NCBI GenBank assembly: GCA_900546255.1
Contig: URCB01000033.1
Location: 1-20,619, forward strand
DNA: 20,619 nucleotides
Direction: 5' to 3'
Source of the DNA: an uncultured Eubacteriales bacterium
Lineage (GTDB): Bacteria > Bacillota > Clostridia > Oscillospirales > Oscillospiraceae
The notes beneath the pieces were generated by a model. The model did not search any database. It saw only the letters and a program-made list of their open reading frames with translations, and was not told the origin of the DNA. This document shows positions 7,831 to 15,315 of the stretch, one piece after another. Within the stretch, counting starts at the first letter, position 1, and every line of letters begins with the position of its first letter. The translations under genes were made by a program, and so were the position numbers.

Positions 7831-8181
7831 ATGCGGCTACAAAATGACAGAGGCGAGATCCAAATCAGCAGCGAGGTCTTCACCACCATCACCGGTGCCG
7901 TGGCCACCAGCTGCTTTGGCGTAAAGGGGATGGCGGCCCGGTCCAAGAAGGACGGGCTGGTCCACCTGCTGCGCAACGAGTCCATGGCCAAGGGGGTCCG
8001 GGTGATCTTCGAGGCCGACGACACGGTTTCCATCGAGCTGCACATCATCGTGGACGCCGGGGTGAACCTGACTGCGGTGAGCAGCTCCATCATGAGCGAA
8101 GTCCGGTATGCCGTGGGCCAGATGACCGGCGCCCAGGTCCGGGCGGTGGACGTCTATGTGGACTCCATGCAGATTGACTGA
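7831..8181 (+). CDS. Asp23/Gls24 family protein (YloU-like)
   Basis: 116-aa member of the Asp23/Gls24 family, small proteins tied to the cell envelope and alkaline or envelope stress in Firmicutes. Seen here are the typical GEIQISSEVFTTITGAVA start, the GVKGMA turn and VSIELHIIVDAGVNL in the middle. No membrane segment is present. The ATG at 7831 has AAAGGA at 7812-7817, rather far upstream (13 nt). It precedes the FakA-like gene by 23 nt, the same order as yloU-yloV in Bacillus, so the two are one operon. Confidence 0.92.
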   Translation: MRLQNDRGEIQISSEVFTTITGAVATSCFGVKGMAARSKKDGLVHLLRNESMAKGVRVIFEADDTVSIELHIIVDAGVNLTAVSSSIMSEVRYAVGQMTGAQVRAVDVYVDSMQID

Positions 8182-8204
8182 GAAGAGGGGAGAGAAGAGG
8201 AATC

Positions 8205-9890
8205 ATGGTACAAGCAGTTGACGGCAAGACCCTTGCGGCGATGCTGATTCACGCCTCCGCCTCTCTGGACGCGGAAAAGCAGAAGATTAACGAGCTCAAC
8301 GTCTTCCCCGTGCCCGACGGGGACACGGGCACCAACATGAGCCTGACCATCGGCACCGCCGCGGCAGAGCTGCGGCAGAAAAACCCCGCCACCGTGGGGC
8401 AGGCCACGGCCCTGTGCGCCTCAGCCATGCTCCGGGGCGCCCGGGGGAATTCCGGGGTGATTTTGTCCCTGATCTTCCGGGGCTTTTCCCGGGCCATGAA
8501 GGACAAGGACACCATGGACGGCATCGACCTGGCCGACGCCATCAACGCCGGGGTGATCGCCGCTTACCGGGCGGTGATGAAGCCGGCCGAGGGCACCCTG
8601 CTCACCGTCTCCCGCCTGGCGGGGGACCGGGCCGGCCGGGCAGCCGAGGAGAACACCGCCTTTGAGTACGTCCTGGCCTCCGCCATCGACCGGGCCCGGG
8701 AGGCCCTGGCCGATACCATCCACCAGAACCCCGTGCTGAAAAAGGCCGGCGTGGTGGATGCCGGCGGCATGGGCTTTGTGGTGGTCCTGCAGGCCATGCT
8801 GGACGAGCTCCAGGGCATTCCCGCCCCCCAGAGCGGGCAGGAGGAGGCCAAGCCCCAGGAGAAGGCCGACTTCGGCGCCCTGGCGGAGGAGGAGCTCACC
8901 TTTACCTACGACACCGTGTTCATCGTCCGCCGCACCGGGGGTAAGCCCCTGGAGGAGTACCGGGCTTGGCTGGAGACCATCGGCGACAGCCTGGTCATCG
9001 GAGAGGGGGACGAGGAGTTTAAGGTCCACGTCCATACCGACGACCCGGGCCTGGCCCTCACCAAGGCCCAGGAGTACGGCACCCTGGAGCTGGCCAAGAT
9101 TGAGAACATGCGCACCCAGCGGGACGAGCTGGCCGCCGGCAAGCAGGCCCAGTCCACCGACGACCTGGAGGCCGTAGAGGCCGAGTTGGAGGCCATGGAG
9201 CAGGGGGACACCCCCTCCGCCCCGCCGGAGAAGAAGTACGGCTTTGTGGCGGTGGCCGCCGGAGCGGGCCTGGCCAAGGTGTTCTTTGATCTGGGGGCCG
9301 ACGGGGTCATCAGCGGCGGCCAGACCATGAACCCCTCCACCGAGGACATCCTCAAGCAGATCCGCAAGACCCCGGCGGAGATTGTCTATGTCCTGCCCAA
9401 CAACAAGAACATCATCATGGCCGCCCAGCAGTGCGTGGACCTGGTGGAGGACAAGAAGGTCATCGTCCTCCAGGCCAAGACGGTGCCCCAGGGCATCTCC
9501 GCCATGATCGCCATGGACCCCGACGGGGAGGAGGCGGACAACACCGCCGCCATGGAGGCGGCCATGGCAGGGGTGACCACCATGGAGGTCACCTACGCCG
9601 CCCGGGACTCCGAGTTCGACGGCACCGCCATCCACGCCGGAGATTACCTGCTGCTGGTGGACAACCAGCTCTTCGGCACCGAGAAGAATTTGGACGCGGC
9701 CCTGGACAAGCTGGCCCAGGAGAGCGCCCAGCGGGGCGGGGAGTTCATCAGCATCTTCTATGGCGAGGGCGTGCAGGCCGGGGAGGCCGAGGGCGCCCAG
9801 GCCAAGTTTGAGGCGGCCTGCCCCGAGGCGGAGATCACCACCCTGGAAGGCGGCCAGCCGGTGTACCATTACCTGATCTCCGTAGAATAA
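8205..9890 (+). CDS. fakA: DAK2-domain protein, fatty acid kinase subunit FakA (YloV)
   Basis: 561-aa cytoplasmic protein of the FakA/YloV family. FakA phosphorylates fatty acids held by a FakB (DegV) protein, feeding exogenous fatty acids into phospholipid synthesis. The N-terminal DAK2 kinase domain (about 1-205) shows NVFPVPDGDTGTNM with the metal-binding Asp residues (D38, D40), the MLRGARGNSGVILS loop and VVDAGGMGFVVVLQAML. The middle domain follows, and a C-terminal EDD-fold region (about 345-561) includes DGVISGGQTMNPSTEDIL. Length is normal. The ATG at 8205 follows GAGGA-type purine-rich bases. A strong terminator closes the operon at 9918-9954. No FakB gene is in the window. Confidence 0.94.
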   Translation: MVQAVDGKTLAAMLIHASASLDAEKQKINELNVFPVPDGDTGTNMSLTIGTAAAELRQKNPATVGQATALCASAMLRGARGNSGVILSLIFRGFSRAMKDKDTMDGIDLADAINAGVIAAYRAVMKPAEGTLLTVSRLAGDRAGRAAEENTAFEYVLASAIDRAREALADTIHQNPVLKKAGVVDAGGMGFVVVLQAMLDELQGIPAPQSGQEEAKPQEKADFGALAEEELTFTYDTVFIVRRTGGKPLEEYRAWLETIGDSLVIGEGDEEFKVHVHTDDPGLALTKAQEYGTLELAKIENMRTQRDELAAGKQAQSTDDLEAVEAELEAMEQGDTPSAPPEKKYGFVAVAAGAGLAKVFFDLGADGVISGGQTMNPSTEDILKQIRKTPAEIVYVLPNNKNIIMAAQQCVDLVEDKKVIVLQAKTVPQGISAMIAMDPDGEEADNTAAMEAAMAGVTTMEVTYAARDSEFDGTAIHAGDYLLLVDNQLFGTEKNLDAALDKLAQESAQRGGEFISIFYGEGVQAGEAEGAQAKFEAACPEAEITTLEGGQPVYHYLISVE

Positions 9891-9917
9891 ATCCCCCAGG
9901 GGACCCCATTCAGACCC

Positions 9918-9954
9918 AAAGAAAGGGCTGCGTCTTAGCAGCCCTTTCTTTTTT
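9918..9954 (+). terminator. Intrinsic terminator of the Asp23-fakA operon
   Basis: 14-bp stem, 9918-9931 with 9938-9951 (core GGGCTGC/GCAGCCC, loop GTCTTA), followed by a T-run to 9954. Its right arm lies inside the last codons of the convergent spoIIID gene, so one DNA segment serves both as terminator and as coding sequence. Confidence 0.92.
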
Positions 9955-10198
9955 GATGTTCGTATTTCTCCTTGGTGGCTTTGCCCCCTCGTATGTGCCG
10001 CTCCGCTTTGTTCCGGTCCAGGACCTCTTTCACCTGGAGGTAGAGGGAACGGTTGAAAAGGGGCAGCCGCTGGGACAGGTCCTTGTGCACCGTCGACTTG
10101 CTGATGCCGAACTGCTTTGCCGCGGCTCGGACGGTTGCCTGGTGTTCCAGGATGTACAGGGCCAGGTCGCAGGCGCGCTCTTCCATATCAGTCCGCAA
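9935..10198 (-). CDS. spoIIID: Sporulation transcriptional regulator SpoIIID
   Basis: 87-aa DNA-binding protein that switches mother-cell genes on and off during sporulation, downstream of sigma-E. It aligns with Bacillus SpoIIID throughout: EERACDLALYILE at the N-terminus, the helix-turn-helix TVRAAAKQFGISKSTVHKDL at 22-41, QRLP, and RHIRGGKATKEKYE near the C-terminus. The TTG at 10198 is taken as start. It gives a first residue matching that of the Bacillus protein, and GGGGAG (10208-10213) lies 9 nt upstream. The in-frame ATG at 10186 would be 21 nt away. A sigma-E-like promoter sits at 10231-10259. Immediately upstream on the same strand lies the spoVT remnant. Confidence 0.96.
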   Translation of the reverse strand: MRTDMEERACDLALYILEHQATVRAAAKQFGISKSTVHKDLSQRLPLFNRSLYLQVKEVLDRNKAERHIRGGKATKEKYEHQKRKGC

Positions 10199-10230
10199 GT
10201 TCTACCACTCCCCACGTTGTCCGTGTCACC

Positions 10231-10259
10231 ACTGTATGCGGGGCGGGGGGAGAATAGAC
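10231..10259 (-). promoter_or_regulatory. Sigma-E-type sporulation promoter of spoIIID
   Basis: On the minus strand, GTCTATT (10253-10259), a 14-nt spacer, then CATACAGT (10231-10238). The -10 matches the sigma-E consensus CATACAnT exactly and the -35 is a partial match with correct spacing. spoIIID is a known sigma-E target in Bacillus. The inferred transcript start falls about 25 nt before the TTG start. Confidence 0.7.
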
Positions 10260-10262
10260 CAT

Positions 10263-10294
10263 CCCCCGCTGCCGGCGGCCTGCCGGAGCGGGGG
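10263..10294 (-). terminator. GC-rich hairpin after spoVT remnant
   Basis: CCCCCGCT-g-CCGGC at 10263-10276 pairs with GCCGGAGCGGGGG at 10282-10294 (one bulged base). It lies between the spoVT stop and the spoIIID promoter. There is no T-run on the minus strand, so termination would be weak. Confidence 0.4.
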
Positions 10295-10302
10295 ACGGGG
10301 GA

Positions 10303-10752
10303 TCAGGATTCCATGTGGCGGCCCAGGAAACCTGCGATGGCCTGGGCCAGCTCATGCTCGGACTCGGCCACCTCCAGGTGGTCCTTTTCACAGAGGAAGG
10401 CCACGCAGCCCAGCACGTCCCCCTGGGTCAGAATGGGGGCGGCGGTGGAGAGGACATACCGGTCGGTGTAGTCGCTGACCGGCAGGGGGGGCTGGCCGGG
10501 CTGATGCTGGTAGAGCTGGCGGCCCTCCATGATCTGGGCCAGGGCGGGGGAGATGCTCTTGTCGGTGAGCTCCCGCCGGCCGCCGCCGGCCACGGACAGG
10601 CAGACGTCCCGGTCGGTGATGGTGACCATCTTGCCGGTGGTCTTGTAGAGGGACTCGCACAGCTGGGCGGAGAAGTCCCCCAGCCCGCCCATGAGGGAGT
10701 ATTTCTTAAACACCACACCGTCCCCGTTGGTGAAGATCTCCAGGGGGTCGCC
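10303..10752 (-). pseudogene. spoVT: 3' part of spoVT (stage V sporulation protein T), 5' part missing
   Basis: 149 codons corresponding to SpoVT from about residue 32 to its end. They cover the second half of the AbrB-type DNA-binding barrel (GDPLEIF, VVFKKYS) and the whole C-terminal GAF domain. SpoVT is the forespore regulator of sigma-G genes and normally starts with about 31 residues containing TGIVRRIDDLGRVVIPKEIR. I looked for that N-terminal half on both strands of the window and did not find it. The fragment is continuous with the recombinase frame, next to spoIIID. It could be a true disruption reversible by excision, or one half of a gene split by a longer element. Confidence 0.88.
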
Positions 10753-12501
10753 GTCACTGATAACATTGGCATGGAATACCTTGTCCGGCCGCTTATTTGC
10801 GCTCTGGACGATGGTGACAGGTGAGATATGCTCCATGCCTCCCTTAAAATTTATGCGGCCCTCCCCGGCTGGAGCCATGGCGGCCACAGTCTCTGGCGGC
10901 TGAGCAGCCAGCGTCCCGGAGCGGAGAATGGCGTCCACATCCGCCTGGAGCTGGATCTCCAGGTGATCCTCGTACACCTTGATCTTCCGGATGATGAGCT
11001 CCAGATCATTGCGCTCCAGGGTGTCCTTACGGAGAATGTCCCCAAAGACCTCCATGGCGGTGCGTGCCGCCCGGTTCACCTGGATGATGGTATTGCGCTT
11101 GTCCGAGAGCATGTCGATCTGGTGGCGGATGCCCTCGATCTTCTTCTGCAGGTCGGCCTCCAGCTCGTCATAGGTCTCCGACAGCAGCTCCTCCTGCTCC
11201 GGGTGCTTCATGAGATCCCGGATACGCTGGCGCTTGGTGACCTTCAGCTCCTCCTGGAGATCGGTGAGTACCTCCGCCAGCCGGTCGGCGCTCTGCTCCG
11301 TCTCCTGCACATCCTCCCGCTCCCGGGCCAAATCCTCGTTGAGCCGCGCCAGCATATCCGCCGAGCTCTCCATCACCTGCCGGACATAAGTTTTCAACAG
11401 CTCGTCCAGCTTGTCAGTGCGGATGTGGTGGGAGGTACAGCCCGCCCGTCCCCGGCGATGGTAGGTACCGCAGGTGTAGGCGCTTTTCAGATCGCCGCGG
11501 CTCATGGCGAACATGGGGCTGCCGCAGTCCCCGCATACCAGAAAGCCGGAGTACACATTGTCGTACTTCTTTACCCCCCGGTAGTGGGAGGTGGTGCGCT
11601 TCTCCCTTAACGCCCGGGTGGTGGCAAAGGTGCGGTAGTCGATGATGGCCTGGTGGTGGTTTTCAATGACGATCTGCTCGTCCTCGTCCCGGAGGATGTC
11701 CCTGCCGTTGATCTTCTTCCGGGTATACTTTCCCTGGCGCAGGGTTCCGATGTAGAAGTCGTTGTCCAGGATGCCCTGCACCGTCACAATGGCCCAGTCC
11801 CGTTTGACGGTTCGATTGTACTCCTTTCCGGCGGCCTCCTTCCGGTCCCGCTCCGCCATACGGGGGGTGGGAATGCCCTGGTCGGTGAGGTAGTTGGCGA
11901 TCTTTTTATAGCCCCAACCCTCCTCGTTGTAGAGTCGGAAGATGGTGCGGACGATGTCCGCCTCGGTAGGGACGATCTCAAACTCCTGCCGCTGGTTGAT
12001 GATGTAGCCGTAGGGGGCGGCGCAGATCCATTTCCCGTCGGCCTGCCGCCGCTTGATGACATTGCGCACCTTTTTGCTGGTGTCGGTGACGGGCATCTCG
12101 TTGATGAGGAACTGAAACTGAATTTTAAGCCAGTCGTCGTCGTTTGGAAAGTCAATGCCGTCTCCGATGGAGATGATCCGCACCCCCGCGTCCCTTAAAT
12201 CCTCCAGCTCCACCAGCCCCCGGCTGTTGCGCCGGGAGAAACGGGAGAAGTCCTTGACGATGAGGATGTCGTACTGGTGGGTCACCAGCTTTTTCCGCAT
12301 GGCCTGGTAACCCTCCCGCTGCTCAAAGGTGTAGCCGGAGCGGTCCCGATCCTCATAGAAGGTAAGGGTGCTGCCGGGAAATTTCTGCTTCACAAAGTCC
12401 TCGATGATGGCCTTCTGGTTTTCAATGGAGATATTTTTCTGATCCAGCTCATCGTCCACCGAGATGCGGGTGTATCCCGCGATATCAAAGGTCTCAATCA
12501 T
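10303..12501 (-). CDS. Large serine recombinase fused in frame to SpoVT C-terminal region
   Basis: A 732-codon frame. Residues 1-150 are a resolvase catalytic domain (GYTRIS with nucleophile S14, then KDFSRFSRR at 83-91). About 160-290 is the recombinase domain. A zinc ribbon follows with C323, C326, C344 and C355, then a coiled coil (about 385-500). These enzymes integrate and excise mobile elements at short att sites. Residues 584-732 instead match SpoVT from GDPLEIF onward, with KKYS, DRDV, KSIS and the ending AGFLGRHMES typical of SpoVT. The frame has no stop at the junction. The start ATG at 12501 overlaps the preceding stop (ATGA), so translation is coupled to the RhuM gene. Whether the fusion protein is made and active is unknown. 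Confidence 0.93.
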   Translation of the reverse strand: MIETFDIAGYTRISVDDELDQKNISIENQKAIIEDFVKQKFPGSTLTFYEDRDRSGYTFEQREGYQAMRKKLVTHQYDILIVKDFSRFSRRNSRGLVELEDLRDAGVRIISIGDGIDFPNDDDWLKIQFQFLINEMPVTDTSKKVRNVIKRRQADGKWICAAPYGYIINQRQEFEIVPTEADIVRTIFRLYNEEGWGYKKIANYLTDQGIPTPRMAERDRKEAAGKEYNRTVKRDWAIVTVQGILDNDFYIGTLRQGKYTRKKINGRDILRDEDEQIVIENHHQAIIDYRTFATTRALREKRTTSHYRGVKKYDNVYSGFLVCGDCGSPMFAMSRGDLKSAYTCGTYHRRGRAGCTSHHIRTDKLDELLKTYVRQVMESSADMLARLNEDLAREREDVQETEQSADRLAEVLTDLQEELKVTKRQRIRDLMKHPEQEELLSETYDELEADLQKKIEGIRHQIDMLSDKRNTIIQVNRAARTAMEVFGDILRKDTLERNDLELIIRKIKVYEDHLEIQLQADVDAILRSGTLAAQPPETVAAMAPAGEGRINFKGGMEHISPVTIVQSANKRPDKVFHANVISDGDPLEIFTNGDGVVFKKYSLMGGLGDFSAQLCESLYKTTGKMVTITDRDVCLSVAGGGRRELTDKSISPALAQIMEGRQLYQHQPGQPPLPVSDYTDRYVLSTAAPILTQGDVLGCVAFLCEKDHLEVAESEHELAQAIAGFLGRHMES

Positions 12502-13523
12502 GGGTTGCCGCCCCCTTTCAAGTACCGCTCCATGACCCGGTCAAACTCAGAGATATAGTCGGCATCCTGTTTCTTTCGGAACTGGGCATAGATGTCGCTG
12601 ACCTTTTTCACCGCCGCCTCCCGGGAAATATGTCCCTTGCCCTCCAGCACATTGCGCCGGTTGTTGGTGAGGAAGCGGTCTGTCTCGTGGAGCCAATCTT
12701 CCATACTCATGGGCTGCTCGTCCTCTGCCATCAGCTCGGCGTAGTCGATGAACATGGTTACCAGACGGTTGAGCCGGGACAGTTCCTTTTCATTGAGGTA
12801 GTTTTTTGCCACCAGGGTATCGCTTTTCAGAATCTTTCCGTCCGGTGCGCCCTTCCAGGTGGTCAGGCCCATGGTGGGGCTGTCCAGGGTGGCCCGCTCC
12901 GAGATGAGCTCCGCCGCCGTCTTGCCGGTGACGGCAAAGTGCAGCTTGTTCTGTACGAAGGCATAGAAGGCTTTTGTTGTCTCGCTGTTCTTGTCGTAGT
13001 CATAGCTGCACTGTTCAAACACATCGGCAATCTTCTGATAGGCCCGGCGTTCGCTGGCCCGGATCTCCCGGATGCGTTCCAGCAGTTCGTCAAAGTAGTC
13101 CCGACCGAAGGGCTTGCCGTTTTTCAGCATATCATCGTTGAGGACAAAGCCCTTGGTGATGTACTCTTTCAGGGTTTTCGTGGCCCACTGGCGGAAACGG
13201 GTGGCCTTTTTGGAGTTCACCCGGTAGCCTACGGCAATGATGGCATCCAGGTTGTAGTGCTCCAGGGTGCGGCAAACCCGCCTGGATCCCTCCTCTTGAA
13301 CTGTTTCCATTTTGGAAACGGTTGCCTCTCGGGTGAGTTCCTCCTCCTCGTAGATGTTTTGCAAGTGCTTGGAGATAGCTGGAACATTCACATCGAACAG
13401 CTCTGCCATTGCCTTTTGAGTCAGCCAGAATGTCTCGTCCCGAAACACAACACTGACAAACTCCTTCTCGCCGTCGTTGTTGTAGAGCAGGATCTCCCCC
13501 CGCTGCATCGGCTTTTGATCCAT
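12498..13523 (-). CDS. RhuM family protein
   Basis: 341-aa protein of the RhuM (virulence_RhuM) family, common on mobile elements and in genomic islands. The function is not established. Seen are the N-terminal WLTQKAMAELFDVNVPAISKHL (helix-turn-helix-like), RRVCRTLEHYNLDAIIAVGYRVNS, and FRQWATKTLKEYI followed by GFVLND, all family hallmarks. Later come YQKIADVFEQCSYDYD and LTTWKG. The ATG at 13523 is preferred over a TTG at 13541 because a GGGGG purine run lies a few bases upstream. Its TGA overlaps the recombinase ATG by 4 nt, so the two form one translation unit driven by the promoter at 13577-13605. Confidence 0.88.
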   Translation of the reverse strand: MDQKPMQRGEILLYNNDGEKEFVSVVFRDETFWLTQKAMAELFDVNVPAISKHLQNIYEEEELTREATVSKMETVQEEGSRRVCRTLEHYNLDAIIAVGYRVNSKKATRFRQWATKTLKEYITKGFVLNDDMLKNGKPFGRDYFDELLERIREIRASERRAYQKIADVFEQCSYDYDKNSETTKAFYAFVQNKLHFAVTGKTAAELISERATLDSPTMGLTTWKGAPDGKILKSDTLVAKNYLNEKELSRLNRLVTMFIDYAELMAEDEQPMSMEDWLHETDRFLTNNRRNVLEGKGHISREAAVKKVSDIYAQFRKKQDADYISEFDRVMERYLKGGGNP

Positions 13524-13576
13524 GGTATCCCCCTTCAACAATATAGTTTGTTTTTGTCTTTCTCTTTGTAGATAAC

Positions 13577-13605
13577 ATTGTATATCGATTTTTGAAGAAT
13601 TGCAA
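13577..13605 (-). promoter_or_regulatory. Promoter of the RhuM-recombinase operon
   Basis: On the minus strand, TTGCAA (13600-13605), a 17-nt spacer, then TACAAT (13577-13582), in an AT-rich gap about 55 nt before the RhuM start. Confidence 0.6.
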
Positions 13606-13615
13606 GCAGAAAATT

Positions 13616-13645
13616 AAAAACAGGAGGAGGCAATCTACTGCCTCC
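13616..13645 (-). terminator. Intrinsic terminator of the mobilization genes
   Basis: On the minus strand, GGAGGCA, a 6-nt loop, then TGCCTCC (13626-13645), followed by TCCTG and T5. It lies just after the stop at 13653 and separates the mob cluster from the RhuM-recombinase promoter. Confidence 0.75.
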
Positions 13646-13652
13646 CCCACCT

Positions 13653-13907
13653 TCACATGGTCATGGCCTGCCGCCCCTGCTTTTGCTCCTGGACTTCCTT
13701 CTCTGCCTGTCGCCGCTGGTTGTAGAGCAGCAGATCCCGGGTCTGCTGATACAGGTCTGCCTCTCCGGACAGGAAGACCGCCACCAGATAGTTCTGGGCC
13801 TTGTACTGCTGGTAAAGCGGTTTCAGGGATTCCCGGAATGTCGCATCATCTCGTTCCTCTCTGGTCAGCCAGAGTTCCACAATTTTGTTTTGTTCCCTTA
13901 CTTCCAT
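13653..13907 (-). CDS. Small hypothetical protein of mobilizable elements
   Basis: 84 aa from the ATG at 13907: an N-terminal MEVREQNKIVELWLT, a middle PLYQQYKAQNYLVAVFLSG and a Gln/Lys-rich helical C-terminus. No domain of known function is recognised; similar small proteins occur behind relaxase genes. The frame is open further upstream into the relaxase 3' end (residues YFSLDRGKYWRGVDGPLR), which also looks protein-like. The GGAGAGGAG purine run is 17 nt before the ATG and 11 nt before an in-frame TTG three codons... two codons upstream of it, so the true start may be earlier. It probably belongs to the mobC-relaxase operon. Confidence 0.65.
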   Translation of the reverse strand: MEVREQNKIVELWLTREERDDATFRESLKPLYQQYKAQNYLVAVFLSGEADLYQQTRDLLLYNQRRQAEKEVQEQKQGRQAMTM

Positions 13908-13962
13908 GCGCAATGGGCCGTCAACTCCTCTCCAATATTTTCCTCTATCCAGAGAAAAATAT

Positions 13963-15315
13963 TCACATCGTTTGCTGCCAAGTTGGGTCGTCTGCGTGAT
14001 CGTCCTCCTTGTGACCGAGGGCGATTTTCTTTTGCCGCTGCCGGCGAAGCGTTTTCTTGTCTGCGTGCTGGTGCATGGTGGCGGCATCCCTTACGGTATT
14101 AGAATCTTGACCGCGCTCCAGAGAGCGGATAAGCCGGACCAGATCGTCTGCAAGACCACCATCCCCACCATCGTCCCCAGCAAGATCAGGGCCAGCCATA
14201 TCATCACCGACATTGCCGTACTCAGACTGGGAGGCGAAACAGAAATCTCTTTCTTCTTCCCAGCCTGTCGCAGCAGCGCGTGTATTTCCGCCACATCCCG
14301 CGCCAGGGCCTCCATCTGAGCCTGGGCGGGACACGGCTCCCTCCGGTTGGAAACCTCCCGCAGAAGGGCTGTGTGGGCCGCGGTATGCTGGTTCAGGTTC
14401 TCCAAAGTGTCGCTCTGCTCTGCCGTCAACCGATACAACGCTTGGATCATCATCAGCAGATTTTCCCACTCCTCTCTGCTGGGACAGTTCTGCGGTGTTA
14501 TAGATGGCGAAGTGTTCCTCCGCTTCAACTCCTCCATGGGCAATCGCTGCCCGGATTCTGAATTCATGTTCCATGGCCTCCTTCGTGTACTTCTCCTCGT
14601 GGAGCCTGTTATCCCGGCACTTCATTCTCGCGGGCGTGGTGTAGGTGATGTTCTTTCTGTTCTCTGTCCAGCGCACTTCGTAACCTTCGCTCTTCATCAG
14701 AGAAATGAATTCCTCCCTAGTGGCAGCGTACTTCATACACTGATCAATGGTGTTCATCAGTCGGAACTTCCAGCTTTCACCTTTGACAGCAGAGCGGTAC
14801 TCTCTGGTCCCCATTCGCTTTTGCTTGACCTGCTTCTGCGGCGGCGGAAGGATCTCCAAGCCATGTGCGGCACATATTTCATCGTTGGCTATCCGGTGGG
14901 CCTGCAGGTCGGCGGCACTCTGGTGGAGCTTCTTACCGTCCTGGAAGCTCACACTGTTCACCACCAGGTGATTGTGGAAATGCTCTGTGTCCACATGGGT
15001 GGCCACCAGTACCTCGAAGTTGGGAAACTCACGCTGGGCCAGTTCCAGCCCCATAGCGTGAACCTCCTGCGGGGACAGGTCATCCTGCTTGTCAAAGGAC
15101 TGCACAAAGTGGTAGTACTGTCGGCCGTCTGTCTTATCGAACCGCTTCTTGGTAAGCCGCATCTCATCGTAGACGGAACGGGCAGTACAGTTCCATCCGG
15201 ATACAAGCCGACGATCTTCCCATGTGGTTTTCTCCTCCTGCTGGACATAGCGCAGCACACCACCAAGAGCACCGCCGCCCCCGCCACGGTTCTTAATTGC
15301 GGTAAAGGTTGCCAT
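13963..15315 (-). CDS. Relaxase/mobilization nuclease (MobA, MOBP-type)
   Basis: 450-aa relaxase that would nick the element at oriT and pilot the strand during transfer. The N-terminal domain carries a likely catalytic tyrosine (Y23 in LRYVQQ), the conserved HFVQSF segment and the metal-binding histidine motif HFHNHLVVNS (H112, H114, H116). About residues 250-408 are low-complexity, rich in Gly, Asp, Glu and Arg, and this stretch exactly overlaps another gene in a different frame. The C-terminus returns to a conserved-looking KKIALGHKEDDH sequence. The ATG at 15315 overlaps the mobC TAA (TAATG), indicating coupling. The odd middle region may be shaped by the nested gene. Confidence 0.9.
   Translation of the reverse strand: MATFTAIKNRGGGGGALGGVLRYVQQEEKTTWEDRRLVSGWNCTARSVYDEMRLTKKRFDKTDGRQYYHFVQSFDKQDDLSPQEVHAMGLELAQREFPNFEVLVATHVDTEHFHNHLVVNSVSFQDGKKLHQSAADLQAHRIANDEICAAHGLEILPPPQKQVKQKRMGTREYRSAVKGESWKFRLMNTIDQCMKYAATREEFISLMKSEGYEVRWTENRKNITYTTPARMKCRDNRLHEEKYTKEAMEHEFRIRAAIAHGGVEAEEHFAIYNTAELSQQRGVGKSADDDPSVVSVDGRAERHFGEPEPAYRGPHSPSAGGFQPEGAVSRPGSDGGPGAGCGGNTRAAATGWEEERDFCFASQSEYGNVGDDMAGPDLAGDDGGDGGLADDLVRLIRSLERGQDSNTVRDAATMHQHADKKTLRRQRQKKIALGHKEDDHADDPTWQQTM
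14091..14567 (-). CDS. MobB-like membrane protein nested inside the relaxase gene
   Basis: 158-aa frame lying wholly within the relaxase gene, in another frame of the same strand. Its ATG at 14567 has a perfect AAGGAGG (14577-14583) 9 nt upstream. Residues 30-100 are helical and rich in Gln, Glu and Leu (coiled-coil-like). Residues 117-139 are strongly hydrophobic (SVMIWLALILLGTMVGMVVL) and predict one transmembrane helix, followed by a short amphipathic tail. In ColE1-type plasmids mobB and mobD similarly lie inside mobA, and MobB is a membrane-associated relaxosome helper. The same role is inferred here from position and architecture, not from sequence similarity. Confidence 0.75.
   Translation of the reverse strand: MNSESGQRLPMEELKRRNTSPSITPQNCPSREEWENLLMMIQALYRLTAEQSDTLENLNQHTAAHTALLREVSNRREPCPAQAQMEALARDVAEIHALLRQAGKKKEISVSPPSLSTAMSVMIWLALILLGTMVGMVVLQTIWSGLSALWSAVKILIP

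Noticed and set aside
8421..9869. 482-codon minus-strand frame
   Set aside because: Antisense shadow of fakA, with no start signals or recognisable domain.
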